A program made the translations under genes and the position numbers. Of a stretch of DNA of 33,728 nucleotides, positions 7,458-17,625 are shown one piece after another (position 1 is the first letter of the stretch; the number at the start of each line of letters is the position of its first letter). Origin of the DNA: an uncultured Cocleimonas sp. (GTDB taxonomy: Bacteria > Pseudomonadota > Gammaproteobacteria > Thiotrichales > Thiotrichaceae); NCBI GenBank assembly GCA_937929875.1, contig CALFUP010000077.1, positions 1 through 33,728 on the forward strand, in the 5' to 3' direction. Under the pieces are notes generated by a model, which was not told the DNA's origin, ran no database searches, and worked only from the letters and a program-made list of their open reading frames with translations.

Positions 7458-10400
7458 TTGTCAAAATCTAAGAAAAAAATTGCCATAGTTGGTATGGCTT
7501 GTCGTTTTCCAGGTGAAGCAACTTCACCAGAAGCCTATTGGGAAGTTTTAAAAAATGGCAAAGATGTAGTCACTGAAGTCAGTTCTGAAAGATGGGGGAC
7601 AGATTTCTACAAACACCCTAATAAAAAAGAACCAGGTAAAAGCTATACTTTTGCAGCTGGCGTTCTAAATCAAGTCGATGAATTTGATGCCGCATTTTTT
7701 GGTATCTCTCCCCGAGAAGCGGCGCAAATGGACCCTCAACAACGACTCTTGCTAGAGCTTACATGGGAGGCATTAGAAGACGGTAGACAAATTCCAGAAT
7801 CTTTAGCGGGTTCACAGTGCGCAGTGTATATTGGTATTGCAAGTACGGATTATGCGCATCGCCGAATGGACGACTTGAGTTCACTTGATCCCTATTCAAT
7901 GACCGGTAATACGGCAAGTATTGCTTCAAACAGAATTTCATACGTCTACGACTTACATGGACCGAGTGTCTCTGTCGATACGGCATGCTCATCATCTTTA
8001 GTTGCACTACATCAAGCTTGTAACGCAATATGGAATGGCGATGCGCCAAGCGCAATAACTGGGGGTGTGAATATGCTTTTGCATCCATTTGGTTTTGTTG
8101 GTTTTTCTAAAGCTTCGATGCTCTCTCCAGGTGGTCGTTGTAAAGCATTTGATGCATCAGGTGATGGATATGTTCGTTCTGAAGGCTCGGCCGTTCTCTT
8201 TTTAAAACCACTTGAAGATGCTGAAAGAGATGGTGATCCCATCCATGCGGTCATCGTAGATACTGCGATAAATTCTGATGGGAAAACAAATGGGATTACA
8301 TTGCCAAGTACCGATGGCCAAGCAAGTTTACTTAAAAAAATATATGACAGAGCTGGAGTTAAATCAGATGATCTGAGCTATGTTGAAGCTCATGGAACGG
8401 GCACTGCGGTAGGTGATCCATTAGAAGCAGGAGCTTTAGCAAGGGTTCTTGGTAGAACACGAAAGAAAGCATTACCTATTGGTTCTGCTAAAACCAACTT
8501 AGGGCATTTAGAAACAGCTTCAGGTATGGCTGGTTTGTTGAAAGTAATACTTAGCTTGAAAAATAGGGCTATTCCTCCTTCTTTGCATTTTAATGATCCT
8601 AATCCAAATATTGATTTTATTGGTGATAATTTATCAGTAGTTACTTCTCTGACTGAGCTAGAAAAGTCAAAGAAGCCTCATGTTATGGGGATAAATTCAT
8701 TCGGTTTTGGTGGTGCAAATGCTCATGCAATTATCGAAGAATACGTGTCAAAACAGACGACTAAGTCTAAGAAGAATATACAAAATTTTTCTAAAGTAAA
8801 TAATAGCAAGATCGATAATGAAATCCACTCACCATTGTTTTTATCAGCGACTAATGAGTCCGCATTGAAGGAGATGGCAGGTCAGTATCGAGATTTACTG
8901 CAACAAGATAATGTGAATTTTGAAGAAATGGCTTATGCCACTTTTAAAATGAAACAAAAGTTTAACATTGGTTTGGCGATTCATGGTTCTAAGCAGAGTG
9001 ATGTCATTGAATGTCTGCATTCTTATTCACAGGGTGAAATCCATACAGGAACTGTACTAGGCAATAAACTTCAAGTGGTCAATCAGAGTAATAGTGATAT
9101 CTCTATATCTGATAATATAGCAGTAAATAACTATCCTAAATTAGCACTAGTATTTTCTGGTAATGGATCACAATGGCAAGGAATGGGTTGTGAGTTGTTG
9201 TCTAGTGAGCCTTTATTTTTTGATACAGTAATAGAAATTAATGAATTATTAAATGTCTACCAAGATATTTCATTGATAGATGAATTTAAAGCAAGCACTG
9301 AAAATTCTAATTTGCATTTGACTGAAGTTGCTCAGCCACTATTGTTCACTCTGCAAGTGGGGGTGATGCGTATTTTAAATGCCAAAGGTTTAAAAGCGGA
9401 TGCTGTAATAGGTCATAGTGTTGGAGAAGTTGCTGCAGCATGGGCTGCAGGTGCTTTAGACCTTGAGCAAGCTGTGAAAGTAATTTACCACCGAAGTCAT
9501 GCTCAAGCTAAAACAGCTGGAGCAGGTAGGATGGCCGCTGCTGCAATGAGTCAAACAGATATTAGTTCACTCATTGATGGATTGAAACTATCTAATGAAG
9601 TTTCTGTTGCTGGTATAAATAGTCCTAAGTCTGTAACTCTTTCAGGACCCCTTGAAGCACTCAAATCTATTGAGGAATGTTTCGAAGAACAAGGTTTGTT
9701 CTATCGTATACTTGATTTGAATTATGCATTTCACAGTGCTTCTATGGATCCTGTGGAAGATGAAATTAAAACTAATCTGAAAAACATCAAATTAAAAGAA
9801 AGCTCGCTTGGTTTTTATTCGACAGTATCGGGTAATCAAATCACAGCAGATAGTCTTGATGCTGAGTATTGGTGGAATAATATTCGACACCCGGTCTTAT
9901 TTGCAGAGTCCATGGAAAAGTTATTGGGTGATGGTTATCAAGTGTTTATGGAGATTGGCCCTCATCCTGTCTTACGAAGCTATGTTAATGAGTGTAGTCG
10001 TGACAAAGATGTCGAAATAGCATTAATAACTACAATAAAGCGTCAAGCAGAATCAAAGACAGTATTACTAAACGCTCTGTATAGTTGTCAACTTGCTGGA
10101 TGTAGCTTGAATGAAAGTATAGTTTTTCCTTTTTTAAAAACTAATAAACCGCCATCTATTGTACTTCCTCATTACCCATGGCAGCGTGAAAAACACTGGT
10201 ATAGTTTAACAGCTGAGGGAGGAGATCTCGTTAACCGCGATCGAGAACATCCTTTGCTTGGATACCGATTAAAGAACTATGAAGCGTGTTGGGAAAATCA
10301 AATAGATACTGCTTTATTTGGCTATCTAGCTGATCATGTTGTAGATGGGGGCGCGGTAATGCCCGCTGCTGCATATATAGAAATGGCCTTGGCAGCTTCA

Positions 10401-13400
10401 AAGGCTTGGTTTAGTGATTTGGAAGATGAACAACCACAATGGGAGATTGAAAATTTAGAAATTAGAGCACCAATTGTACTTGATCATAGTAAAATACTTC
10501 GTTTTAAACTGTTGCCCAAAGATGGTGGTTTTATTATCAGTAGCAGGGACCGTTTAAGTGATGGTTTATGGTCAGAAAACGTAGTTGGCAGACTACTTGG
10601 TGAAACTAATAGAAAACAGCCAGAAAAAATAATTATTTCTTCCTTTAGCAAGAATTCAGAAAAACATATTACTGACTCAGGACATTATAAGTTAACGGAA
10701 GCAGTAGGCTTAAGCTATGGTCCAACTTTTCAAGGTATTGAAGAAGTATGGGTCTCTGCATTAACTGCACTAGCTAAGCTTAAATCAGAAGAAGCCTTAG
10801 GGATAAGTTCAACTGAATACCAATTACATCCCAGTTTATTGGATGCTGGTTTTCAAGTTTTGGTTGACCTATTTTCTGAAGAAATAGAACAAGGTAGTCA
10901 AGCAGCTTTAATACCTGTGCAGGTAGGTAAGTTGTATTACTATCAGAATGTAACTGATTTAACCTACTTGTCTGTTTCAGTGACGAAACAAAGCCCACAA
11001 TCTGTAGTGGCGAACTATTTATTCTTGGATAGCGATGGCGAGGTTTTAGTTGAATTAAAGGATTGTCGATTTAGAGGTGTGCAATTGATGCGGAGCAAAT
11101 CATCATTGCCAAACACCTATGAATTTAAACCTTTATTGATGCCACACCTTAATCAGAATAATCAGTCGCCGATGCCCGAACCAGCATTATTAGTTTCTCA
11201 TGCTGTTAGTTTTTTGAAAGAAAATGAACAAGAACTGCAACGTGATAGGCATTATCAACAAGTATTACCATTATTCGATTTGATGGTTTCAATGTTTGCA
11301 TGGCAAGCGATACAGCAACTTAATCCTAAAGGGGACGAATTCACACTAGAATCACTTGCAGAGCAGGCTCACATTGAATCAGTGAAATTACCTTTATTAT
11401 CAAGACTATTAAATATTCTAGTGGAGGATGATCTTGCGACTTATGATAATAATCAATGGCTATTAGCTGCAACTAGTGACCTTCCTTCTGCTGAAGATAT
11501 ATGGCTATCTGTATTAGGTGATTCACCTGATTATTTACCTGAACTCATGTTATTAGGTAGATGCGGAAAGCATCTAGCAGATGTACTCCAAAGTAAAATA
11601 AACAGTGATGATTTATTGTTTTCTGAGAAAAGCAGTATTCAAGAACACTGGAGCGGTGCTTCGCCTAGTAATCTAAGTATGAATTTAGCATTGCGTCATA
11701 TTTTAAGTGAAATTGTATCTGATTGGCCTGCCAACAAAAGAATAAGAGTCCTTGAAGTTGGAGGGAATGACACAGAAATTAGTCAACAAATACTCCCAGT
11801 ATTTCCTTCAGATCAATGTGATTATGTTTATATTCATCAAGATGAGTCTTTGTTATTAAAAGCAGGCTTTAATCTTGAGGACTGGGATTTTGTAAATACT
11901 CAGCTACTCGACTTAAGCCATAATTTTATTAAAAGTAATTCACCATTGGACTTGGCTAGTTTTGATATAGTTATAGTTGCAAATACTTTATATCGTTCAG
12001 ATGATTGTGCAAAGTCACAAAAAAACATTAAGAAATTACTAGCATCAAAAGGTGTCCTTTTGGTACTTGAGAGAGAGTCAGATCGCTTTATGGATATGAC
12101 TTTTGGTTTGCAAAATGATTGGTGGGTTCACAGTTCTGAAGAATCTGGAGAAATACCATTACTTATGAGCGCCAATGCATGGCGATCTGAACTGAAAGAA
12201 ACTGGTTTTGAGCAAGTCGAATTGTTGGTTGAGCCAGAAGCTACAGGTGACATCGGTGCTTTTATGGTTTTGGCTCAGAATCTTAGTCAAGATTACCTAG
12301 AACCAGCTTCCGATGTTATTGTTGAAAACTCAAACACATGGATGATTTTAAAAGATAAATCAACTCTGTCCTCCACATTGACTAGTGAGCTTAATAAAAA
12401 GCTGACTAATTTAGGACATGAAATTATAATTGTGGAAGCTGGCGATACCTACAAACGATTAGGTCAATTGCATTTTGAAATTAATGCTAATTCTAAAAAT
12501 CCTCAAGATGAGAGTTTTGAACATATAATTACTACTTTAAATAAATTGGATATACATTGTGATCAAATAATTCATTTAATGGGTCTACGAAGACATTCAG
12601 ATATCAATTTAACAGAAAATGAAAATCTTAATCTACAGCAACTAAGATGTGCAACTACTATAGATTTAGTTAAGAGCTTATCGATATTAAATCAAGAGAA
12701 CTTACCTTCTTTAAAGCTTATTACTTCTGGCGGAGCTGCTATTGCTAATGAAGATTTAGATTTTCCATATTGTCAAAATCCTTCACAAGCTACATTGTGG
12801 GGATTAGGACGTGTAATTATGAATGAACATCCAGACTTAAACTGTCAGATGTTTGATCTGCAAGGTGTACTAGATGCAAATTCTACCAGTAGATTATTAA
12901 TTAATGAATTCATGACTACCAATAATGTGCCTACTCAAGCACAAGAAAATGAAATAATTCTTAACGAAAATGTAAGACATGTTCTGCGTATGAAGCAAAC
13001 TCGTATTGATAATTTAAATACGCAGAAATATTCAAATAAATATAAACCATTTGCACTTAAATTTAGCACGCCAGGACAGTTAAAAAATCTCGTTTGGCAA
13101 GAATTAGAGGATGATTTCTGTCAAGCGGATGAAATAGAAATCAAGCCTCATGCCGCTGGTCTTAACTTTCGTGATGTAATGTATGCAATGGGTTTGTTAT
13201 CTGACGAAGCCGTTGAAAATGGTTTTGCTGGGCCTACATTGGGTATGGAAGTTTCTGGTGTGGTTACAAATATTGGAAGTGCTGTTACTGAATTTAAAAA
13301 AGGAGATAAAGTTGTAGGTTTTGCACCTGCTTGTTTCAGCTCTCGAGTAATTACTCAGACAACTGCAATTACAAAAAAACCAGAAGGTTGGAGTTTTGAG

Positions 13401-15320
13401 GAAGCAACGACAATCCCAACTACTTTCTTCACTGTCTATTATGCCTTAAAACACTTAGCACAAATTGAACCAAGTGAAAAAATTCTAATTCATGGTGCTG
13501 CGGGAGGTGTTGGTATTGCAGCAATCCAATTTGCTAGATACTGTGGTGCAGAAATTTTTGCAACCGCTGGTAGTGATGAAAAACGTGACTTTGTTCGTTT
13601 ATTAGGTGCGGACCATGTAATGGATTCGCGTTCTTTAGCTTTTGCTGATGATATTATGCGAATTACGAATGGCGAAGGCGTTGATATAGTTCTTAACTCA
13701 TTAGCGGGTGAGGCTATAACTAGAAACCTTGCTGTCTTGAAACCCTTCGGGAGGTTCTTGGAGTTAGGTAAACGAGATTTTTATGAGAATAGTAAAATTG
13801 GTTTACGCCCCTTTAGGAATAATATTTCCTACTTTGGTATTGATGCTGATCAATTGTTAATTGAAAGACCAGATTTAGCTAACAGGCTCTTTAAAGAAAT
13901 GATGTCTCTGTTTGATAATGGTAGTTTAAGACCGATGCCTTATCGCAGCTTCCCTGCAACAAGAATAGAAGATGCTTTTCGCTATATGCAACAATCTCGT
14001 CAGATTGGTAAAGTCGTAGTATCTTTTGAAAATGGAAACTCAATATCCCAAGAGAATATTCATCCATTACCATCACAAGAACAAGAACTAAGCTGTGATC
14101 CGAATGCTTGTTATTTAGTTACCGGAGGTTTAAGTGGATTTGGGCTAAAAACAGCCGGTTGGCTTGCTGAAAAGGGAGCTAAATCTTTAATTCTAATTAG
14201 TCGAAGTGCTAATGTTGATGAACAATCTAAGCAAATTATCCAGTCATTAAAAACTAAAGGGGTAAATGTGTTTATCCGTGCATGTGATGTTACTGATAAA
14301 ACGTCTTTAGTAAACTTAGTTACTGAAATACAACGTGATATTGCTCCTTTAAAAGGCCTGATACATGCGGCAATGGTTTTAGATGATGGTCTGATTAGAA
14401 ATATGACCCAAGAGCAACTATTGAAAGTAATGGAACCAAAAGTTACAGGTGCTTGGAATCTACATGAGTCGACTTATGAAATAGACTTAGATTTCTTCGT
14501 GCTGTACTCATCTGCCACTACTTTTGTCGGGAACCCTGGACAAGCTAATTATGTTGCGGCAAATAGTTATATGGAATCCTTGGTCAATTATAGAAGATCA
14601 ATTGGTTTAAAGGCATGTTTTGCGGCATGGGGTGCTATATCTGATGTGGGCTACTTGGCACGTAATGAAGAAACCAAAGATGCGCTGCAGTCACGATTAG
14701 GTGGCGAAGCCTTAAACTCAGATAAAGCCTTACAGATGCTAGAAAAAATTATCCTTAGTAACAAAGCAGGTGCTGCTGTTATTGATTTAGATTGGGGTGT
14801 AATACAACGTGTAATGCCATCTGCTAGCTCTGCTAAATATGAAGAATTACAGCGAAATGTAAAGAAATCAGATAGTGATCATGAAGATATACAAACTTTG
14901 ATAACAAACATGAATCATCTAGAGATAAATGATTTAGTGGTTGATTTACTTTTAGATGAAATCGAACAGATACTACGATTACCTCGAGAAAAGTTAGACG
15001 TTGAAAGATCAATCTATGATCTTGGTATGGATTCCTTGATGGGCATGGAGTTAGTTCTAGCGATAGAAGAACGTTTTGGTGTAAAACTTCCAGTAATGGC
15101 TCTAACTGAAGGGTCTAATATAATACGAATCGCGGCACGGATAACTGAGCAACTTTCTGATGATGAAATTGAAGTTAACGAGTCTGAAGAGAGAGCTGTA
15201 GATAAACATGAGGAAAATATTTCAATTGCAGCTTCCCGACACGGTCATTCGGCCAACATGAGTGAAGCTGAAGCTGAAGCTTTATCCAAGAAGCTTATTG
15301 AAGATGCTATGAAGCATTAA
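7458..15320 (+). CDS. Iterative-type highly reducing type I polyketide synthase
   Basis: A single 2620-residue module. KS is about 5-430 (catalytic C177, H312, H350). AT is about 560-860 (S654 in GHSVGE; YAFH at 756-759, not diagnostic between malonyl and methylmalonyl). DH is about 925-1210 (H960 in HVVDGGAVMP, D1129). A methyltransferase-like region is about 1255-1600 with a broken SAM loop. ER is about 1865-2190 (HGAAGGVGIAA). KR is about 2215-2460 (TGGLSGFG, Y2365, N2369; LDD at 2308-2310 suggests B-type). ACP carries phosphopantetheine site S2526 in GMDSL. The tail is acidic and there is no thioesterase or reductase. One complete module with no loading domain argues for iterative synthesis of a largely saturated chain, released by the oxoamine synthase encoded next. 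Start is TTG at 7458 with AAGGA seven bases upstream. Confidence 0.97.
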   Translation: MSKSKKKIAIVGMACRFPGEATSPEAYWEVLKNGKDVVTEVSSERWGTDFYKHPNKKEPGKSYTFAAGVLNQVDEFDAAFFGISPREAAQMDPQQRLLLELTWEALEDGRQIPESLAGSQCAVYIGIASTDYAHRRMDDLSSLDPYSMTGNTASIASNRISYVYDLHGPSVSVDTACSSSLVALHQACNAIWNGDAPSAITGGVNMLLHPFGFVGFSKASMLSPGGRCKAFDASGDGYVRSEGSAVLFLKPLEDAERDGDPIHAVIVDTAINSDGKTNGITLPSTDGQASLLKKIYDRAGVKSDDLSYVEAHGTGTAVGDPLEAGALARVLGRTRKKALPIGSAKTNLGHLETASGMAGLLKVILSLKNRAIPPSLHFNDPNPNIDFIGDNLSVVTSLTELEKSKKPHVMGINSFGFGGANAHAIIEEYVSKQTTKSKKNIQNFSKVNNSKIDNEIHSPLFLSATNESALKEMAGQYRDLLQQDNVNFEEMAYATFKMKQKFNIGLAIHGSKQSDVIECLHSYSQGEIHTGTVLGNKLQVVNQSNSDISISDNIAVNNYPKLALVFSGNGSQWQGMGCELLSSEPLFFDTVIEINELLNVYQDISLIDEFKASTENSNLHLTEVAQPLLFTLQVGVMRILNAKGLKADAVIGHSVGEVAAAWAAGALDLEQAVKVIYHRSHAQAKTAGAGRMAAAAMSQTDISSLIDGLKLSNEVSVAGINSPKSVTLSGPLEALKSIEECFEEQGLFYRILDLNYAFHSASMDPVEDEIKTNLKNIKLKESSLGFYSTVSGNQITADSLDAEYWWNNIRHPVLFAESMEKLLGDGYQVFMEIGPHPVLRSYVNECSRDKDVEIALITTIKRQAESKTVLLNALYSCQLAGCSLNESIVFPFLKTNKPPSIVLPHYPWQREKHWYSLTAEGGDLVNRDREHPLLGYRLKNYEACWENQIDTALFGYLADHVVDGGAVMPAAAYIEMALAASKAWFSDLEDEQPQWEIENLEIRAPIVLDHSKILRFKLLPKDGGFIISSRDRLSDGLWSENVVGRLLGETNRKQPEKIIISSFSKNSEKHITDSGHYKLTEAVGLSYGPTFQGIEEVWVSALTALAKLKSEEALGISSTEYQLHPSLLDAGFQVLVDLFSEEIEQGSQAALIPVQVGKLYYYQNVTDLTYLSVSVTKQSPQSVVANYLFLDSDGEVLVELKDCRFRGVQLMRSKSSLPNTYEFKPLLMPHLNQNNQSPMPEPALLVSHAVSFLKENEQELQRDRHYQQVLPLFDLMVSMFAWQAIQQLNPKGDEFTLESLAEQAHIESVKLPLLSRLLNILVEDDLATYDNNQWLLAATSDLPSAEDIWLSVLGDSPDYLPELMLLGRCGKHLADVLQSKINSDDLLFSEKSSIQEHWSGASPSNLSMNLALRHILSEIVSDWPANKRIRVLEVGGNDTEISQQILPVFPSDQCDYVYIHQDESLLLKAGFNLEDWDFVNTQLLDLSHNFIKSNSPLDLASFDIVIVANTLYRSDDCAKSQKNIKKLLASKGVLLVLERESDRFMDMTFGLQNDWWVHSSEESGEIPLLMSANAWRSELKETGFEQVELLVEPEATGDIGAFMVLAQNLSQDYLEPASDVIVENSNTWMILKDKSTLSSTLTSELNKKLTNLGHEIIIVEAGDTYKRLGQLHFEINANSKNPQDESFEHIITTLNKLDIHCDQIIHLMGLRRHSDINLTENENLNLQQLRCATTIDLVKSLSILNQENLPSLKLITSGGAAIANEDLDFPYCQNPSQATLWGLGRVIMNEHPDLNCQMFDLQGVLDANSTSRLLINEFMTTNNVPTQAQENEIILNENVRHVLRMKQTRIDNLNTQKYSNKYKPFALKFSTPGQLKNLVWQELEDDFCQADEIEIKPHAAGLNFRDVMYAMGLLSDEAVENGFAGPTLGMEVSGVVTNIGSAVTEFKKGDKVVGFAPACFSSRVITQTTAITKKPEGWSFEEATTIPTTFFTVYYALKHLAQIEPSEKILIHGAAGGVGIAAIQFARYCGAEIFATAGSDEKRDFVRLLGADHVMDSRSLAFADDIMRITNGEGVDIVLNSLAGEAITRNLAVLKPFGRFLELGKRDFYENSKIGLRPFRNNISYFGIDADQLLIERPDLANRLFKEMMSLFDNGSLRPMPYRSFPATRIEDAFRYMQQSRQIGKVVVSFENGNSISQENIHPLPSQEQELSCDPNACYLVTGGLSGFGLKTAGWLAEKGAKSLILISRSANVDEQSKQIIQSLKTKGVNVFIRACDVTDKTSLVNLVTEIQRDIAPLKGLIHAAMVLDDGLIRNMTQEQLLKVMEPKVTGAWNLHESTYEIDLDFFVLYSSATTFVGNPGQANYVAANSYMESLVNYRRSIGLKACFAAWGAISDVGYLARNEETKDALQSRLGGEALNSDKALQMLEKIILSNKAGAAVIDLDWGVIQRVMPSASSAKYEELQRNVKKSDSDHEDIQTLITNMNHLEINDLVVDLLLDEIEQILRLPREKLDVERSIYDLGMDSLMGMELVLAIEERFGVKLPVMALTEGSNIIRIAARITEQLSDDEIEVNESEERAVDKHEENISIAASRHGHSANMSEAEAEALSKKLIEDAMKH

Positions 15321-15325
15321 AGTAG

Positions 15326-15351
15326 TGATTATTTCGTATATGAAATAGTCA
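15326..15351 (+). other. Hairpin between PKS and oxoamine synthase genes
   Basis: TGATTATTTC (15326-15335) pairs with GAAATAGTCA (15342-15351), ten pairs including one G-U, around GTATAT. No T tract follows, so it is probably not a simple terminator. It may be an mRNA-processing or stabilising element that sets different expression of the two genes, or a weak attenuator. Confidence 0.4.
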
Positions 15352-15403
15352 TTAAATAAAGAGTATTCAATATAACCTAACTAAGTTGTGATAATCTTCA
15401 GCT

Positions 15404-16777
15404 ATGACAAAACCAGTAAAAAATAATTTATTTGGCTTAAGCGGTTCTTTAAAGGATCAACTAGCACAAAAAATGCTCGAAAAGCGTTTGAAAAAAGTTA
15501 CTGAAGCCAAGATGCAGTCTGGCGATGTACTGAGAACCCGTAAATCATTACAGTCTAATTCGAAAATTCCTGATGAGTTTTGTCGTTTTGATATGTTTCC
15601 TGGTTACCAACAGATCAAAATTTTAGAAGCAGGGGGTGAACAGTTAGGGGTCCCTAGTCCATTTTTTAAATCTCATGAAGGTGTTGCTACAGACACCACA
15701 GTAATAGCTGGAAAAGAATACATCAACTTTGCTAGTTATAACTATCTTGATTTGTGTGGACATCCAGAAGTTTCTAAAGCTGCTGAAGATGCAATAAAAA
15801 AATATGGAACATCAGCGTCTGCTAGTCGTCCTGTTGCTGGTGAAAGACCTATTCAACGAGAATTAGAAATCGAGTTAGCTAAAGTCTACGATGTGGACGA
15901 TGCAATAGTTTTTGTTAGCGGCCATGCGACAAATGTCACAACCATAGGTTATCTGTTTGGACCTAAAGATTTAATTCTTCATGACTCATTAATCCATAAC
16001 AGCGTTGTTCAAGGCGTTCAGTTATCCGGTGCAACACGATTGACATTTCCTCATAATGACTGGCAAGCTTTAGATGAAATCTTATTCCAGCAACGTAGAA
16101 ATTACGAGCGTGTATTGATATGCGTTGAAGGCATATACAGTATGGATGGCGACTATCCTGATTTGAAACGTTTTATTGAGATAAAGCAACGTCACAAAGC
16201 CTTTTTAATGGTTGATGAAGCTCATTCTCTTGGAGTAATGGGTGAAAGAGGTCATGGCTTAAAAGAGTACGCAGGTGTCGATGGGCATGAAGTTGATCTG
16301 TGGATGGGGACTTTAAGTAAAACTTTAGCAGGTTGTGGTGGATACATCGCGGGTGAAACTGCTTTGATTGATCACCTTAAATTTTCTGCTCCTGGTTTTT
16401 TATATAGCGTAGGCATATCTCCACCCTTGGCAGCTGCTTCAATTGCAGCATTAAACATATTAAATAGAGAACCTGATCGTGTCTCTAGTCTTAAGGCTCG
16501 TGGTAACCAGTTTTTAGAATTAGCGAAGGATAAAGGCCTGAATGTCGGATCAAGTGCAGGACTATCTGTTATACCTGTTATTACAGGTAGTTCAGCGATG
16601 GCAGGTAGATTAGCAAATGCCTGTTTTGAGCGCGGTATTAATGTTCAACCTATTTTTTATCCGGCTGTTCAAGAAGGCATGGCTCGATTACGTTTCTTTA
16701 TTTGTTCATCCCATACAGAAGAGCAAATAGAAACTACTATCAATGTTTTAGTCGAAGAAATGCATAAACTTAAGTAA
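15404..16777 (+). CDS. Alpha-oxoamine synthase (PLP-dependent, BioF/SPT-like)
   Basis: The product is a 457-residue fold-type I PLP enzyme of the family containing KBL, AONS, ALA synthase and serine palmitoyltransferase. These decarboxylate an amino acid while condensing it with an acyl thioester. Seen are NFASYNYLDLCGHPEV, SASASRPVAGERPIQRELE, the PLP-aspartate segment LMVDEAHSLGVMG, and the Schiff-base lysine K306 in TLSKTLAGCGGY. An N-terminal extension of about 80 residues precedes the catalytic core; its helical, charged start could dock on the PKS ACP. Coming right after a PKS without thioesterase, it is best read as the chain-releasing enzyme, as Fum8 is for fumonisin. The amino acid (Ala, Gly or Ser) cannot be read. 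The ATG at 15404 has little ribosome-site signal. Confidence 0.92.
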   Translation: MTKPVKNNLFGLSGSLKDQLAQKMLEKRLKKVTEAKMQSGDVLRTRKSLQSNSKIPDEFCRFDMFPGYQQIKILEAGGEQLGVPSPFFKSHEGVATDTTVIAGKEYINFASYNYLDLCGHPEVSKAAEDAIKKYGTSASASRPVAGERPIQRELEIELAKVYDVDDAIVFVSGHATNVTTIGYLFGPKDLILHDSLIHNSVVQGVQLSGATRLTFPHNDWQALDEILFQQRRNYERVLICVEGIYSMDGDYPDLKRFIEIKQRHKAFLMVDEAHSLGVMGERGHGLKEYAGVDGHEVDLWMGTLSKTLAGCGGYIAGETALIDHLKFSAPGFLYSVGISPPLAAASIAALNILNREPDRVSSLKARGNQFLELAKDKGLNVGSSAGLSVIPVITGSSAMAGRLANACFERGINVQPIFYPAVQEGMARLRFFICSSHTEEQIETTINVLVEEMHKLK

Positions 16778-16791
16778 GATTATTGCTCTTT

Positions 16792-17625
16792 ATGAATAAT
16801 AAAAAGAAGGTCATCTTTTGTACCTATTCTAGTATTTATTCTTCTATTGTTTTAGAACAATTAATTGCAGATCAAGATATTGAATTGGTGGGAATTGTGA
16901 ATTCCACTCGCGTTCTCCGTCCCTCTTTAACCCCCATTCAAGGGGCTATTTCCCAGCTAAAAATATCAGGTTTTAGATATTCAACTTATTTGTTTTTGAT
17001 AACGGATATTTTTAAATGGATTCAACCTTTGTTTTTTCTTAAACAGTCACTTTTAAGACAAATTCATTCATTAGCAAAATCAAATAATATTTCTATATGT
17101 GACACTAAAGATATTAACTCTAATGAAGCAATCGATTTCATTAAAGAGAACCAACCAGAAATTATGCTTTGTGCTCATTTCAATCAATTATTAAAAGCCC
17201 CTATTTTTGCAATTGAAAAGCTCAAACTTATCAATATTCATCCTTCGTTATTGCCCAAATATAAAGGTGTAGATCCTGTATTTTATGCTCTGAATAATAA
17301 CGCTAATGAAATAGGTGTAACGTTGCATAGAATGGATGAAAATTTTGATACAGGTGAAATACTGTCGCAGAGTTCGATGATAGTTGATTCAAAGAAGAGC
17401 CTTTTCTTCAATAATTGTCAGCTATTCAAAAGTGGCGTAGAACTTGCCATAAGTTGGATGAAGAATGCAAACTCTTCACCTATTGAGACCATGGAAAATA
17501 ACCATCAAGATGATCCTCTCTTTGATAAAGATTATGATTCATGGCCGACTAGAAAAGACGTAAAAGATTTTAATAAGTCAGGAAGGCGATTAATAACAAT
17601 TTCTGCTCTTTGGAATCAACTATGA
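16792..17625 (+). CDS. Formyltransferase (Fmt/PurN-like fold)
   Basis: The product is 277 residues and resembles the 10-formyl-tetrahydrofolate-dependent formyltransferase fold. The catalytic triad Asn-His-Asp is intact: N148 and H150 in NIHPSLLPKYKG, D186 in FDTGEIL. ENQPEIMLCAHFNQLL precedes the triad, as in the family. It lacks the C-terminal tRNA-binding domain of true Fmt, and a hydrophobic stretch at about 62-88 suggests a lipophilic substrate or loose membrane contact. It starts 14 bp after the oxoamine synthase stop and overlaps the next gene by four bases. An attractive inference is N-formylation of the amine made by the oxoamine synthase; formylation of another amine is equally consistent. 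I chose the ATG at 16792 over a TTG three codons earlier. Confidence 0.85.
   Translation: MNNKKKVIFCTYSSIYSSIVLEQLIADQDIELVGIVNSTRVLRPSLTPIQGAISQLKISGFRYSTYLFLITDIFKWIQPLFFLKQSLLRQIHSLAKSNNISICDTKDINSNEAIDFIKENQPEIMLCAHFNQLLKAPIFAIEKLKLINIHPSLLPKYKGVDPVFYALNNNANEIGVTLHRMDENFDTGEILSQSSMIVDSKKSLFFNNCQLFKSGVELAISWMKNANSSPIETMENNHQDDPLFDKDYDSWPTRKDVKDFNKSGRRLITISALWNQL

Noticed and set aside
9355-9368. AAGTGGGGGTGATG resembling the G-run repeat
   Set aside because: It is inside the PKS coding sequence, encodes a normal AT-domain stretch and lacks the TGTCA end.
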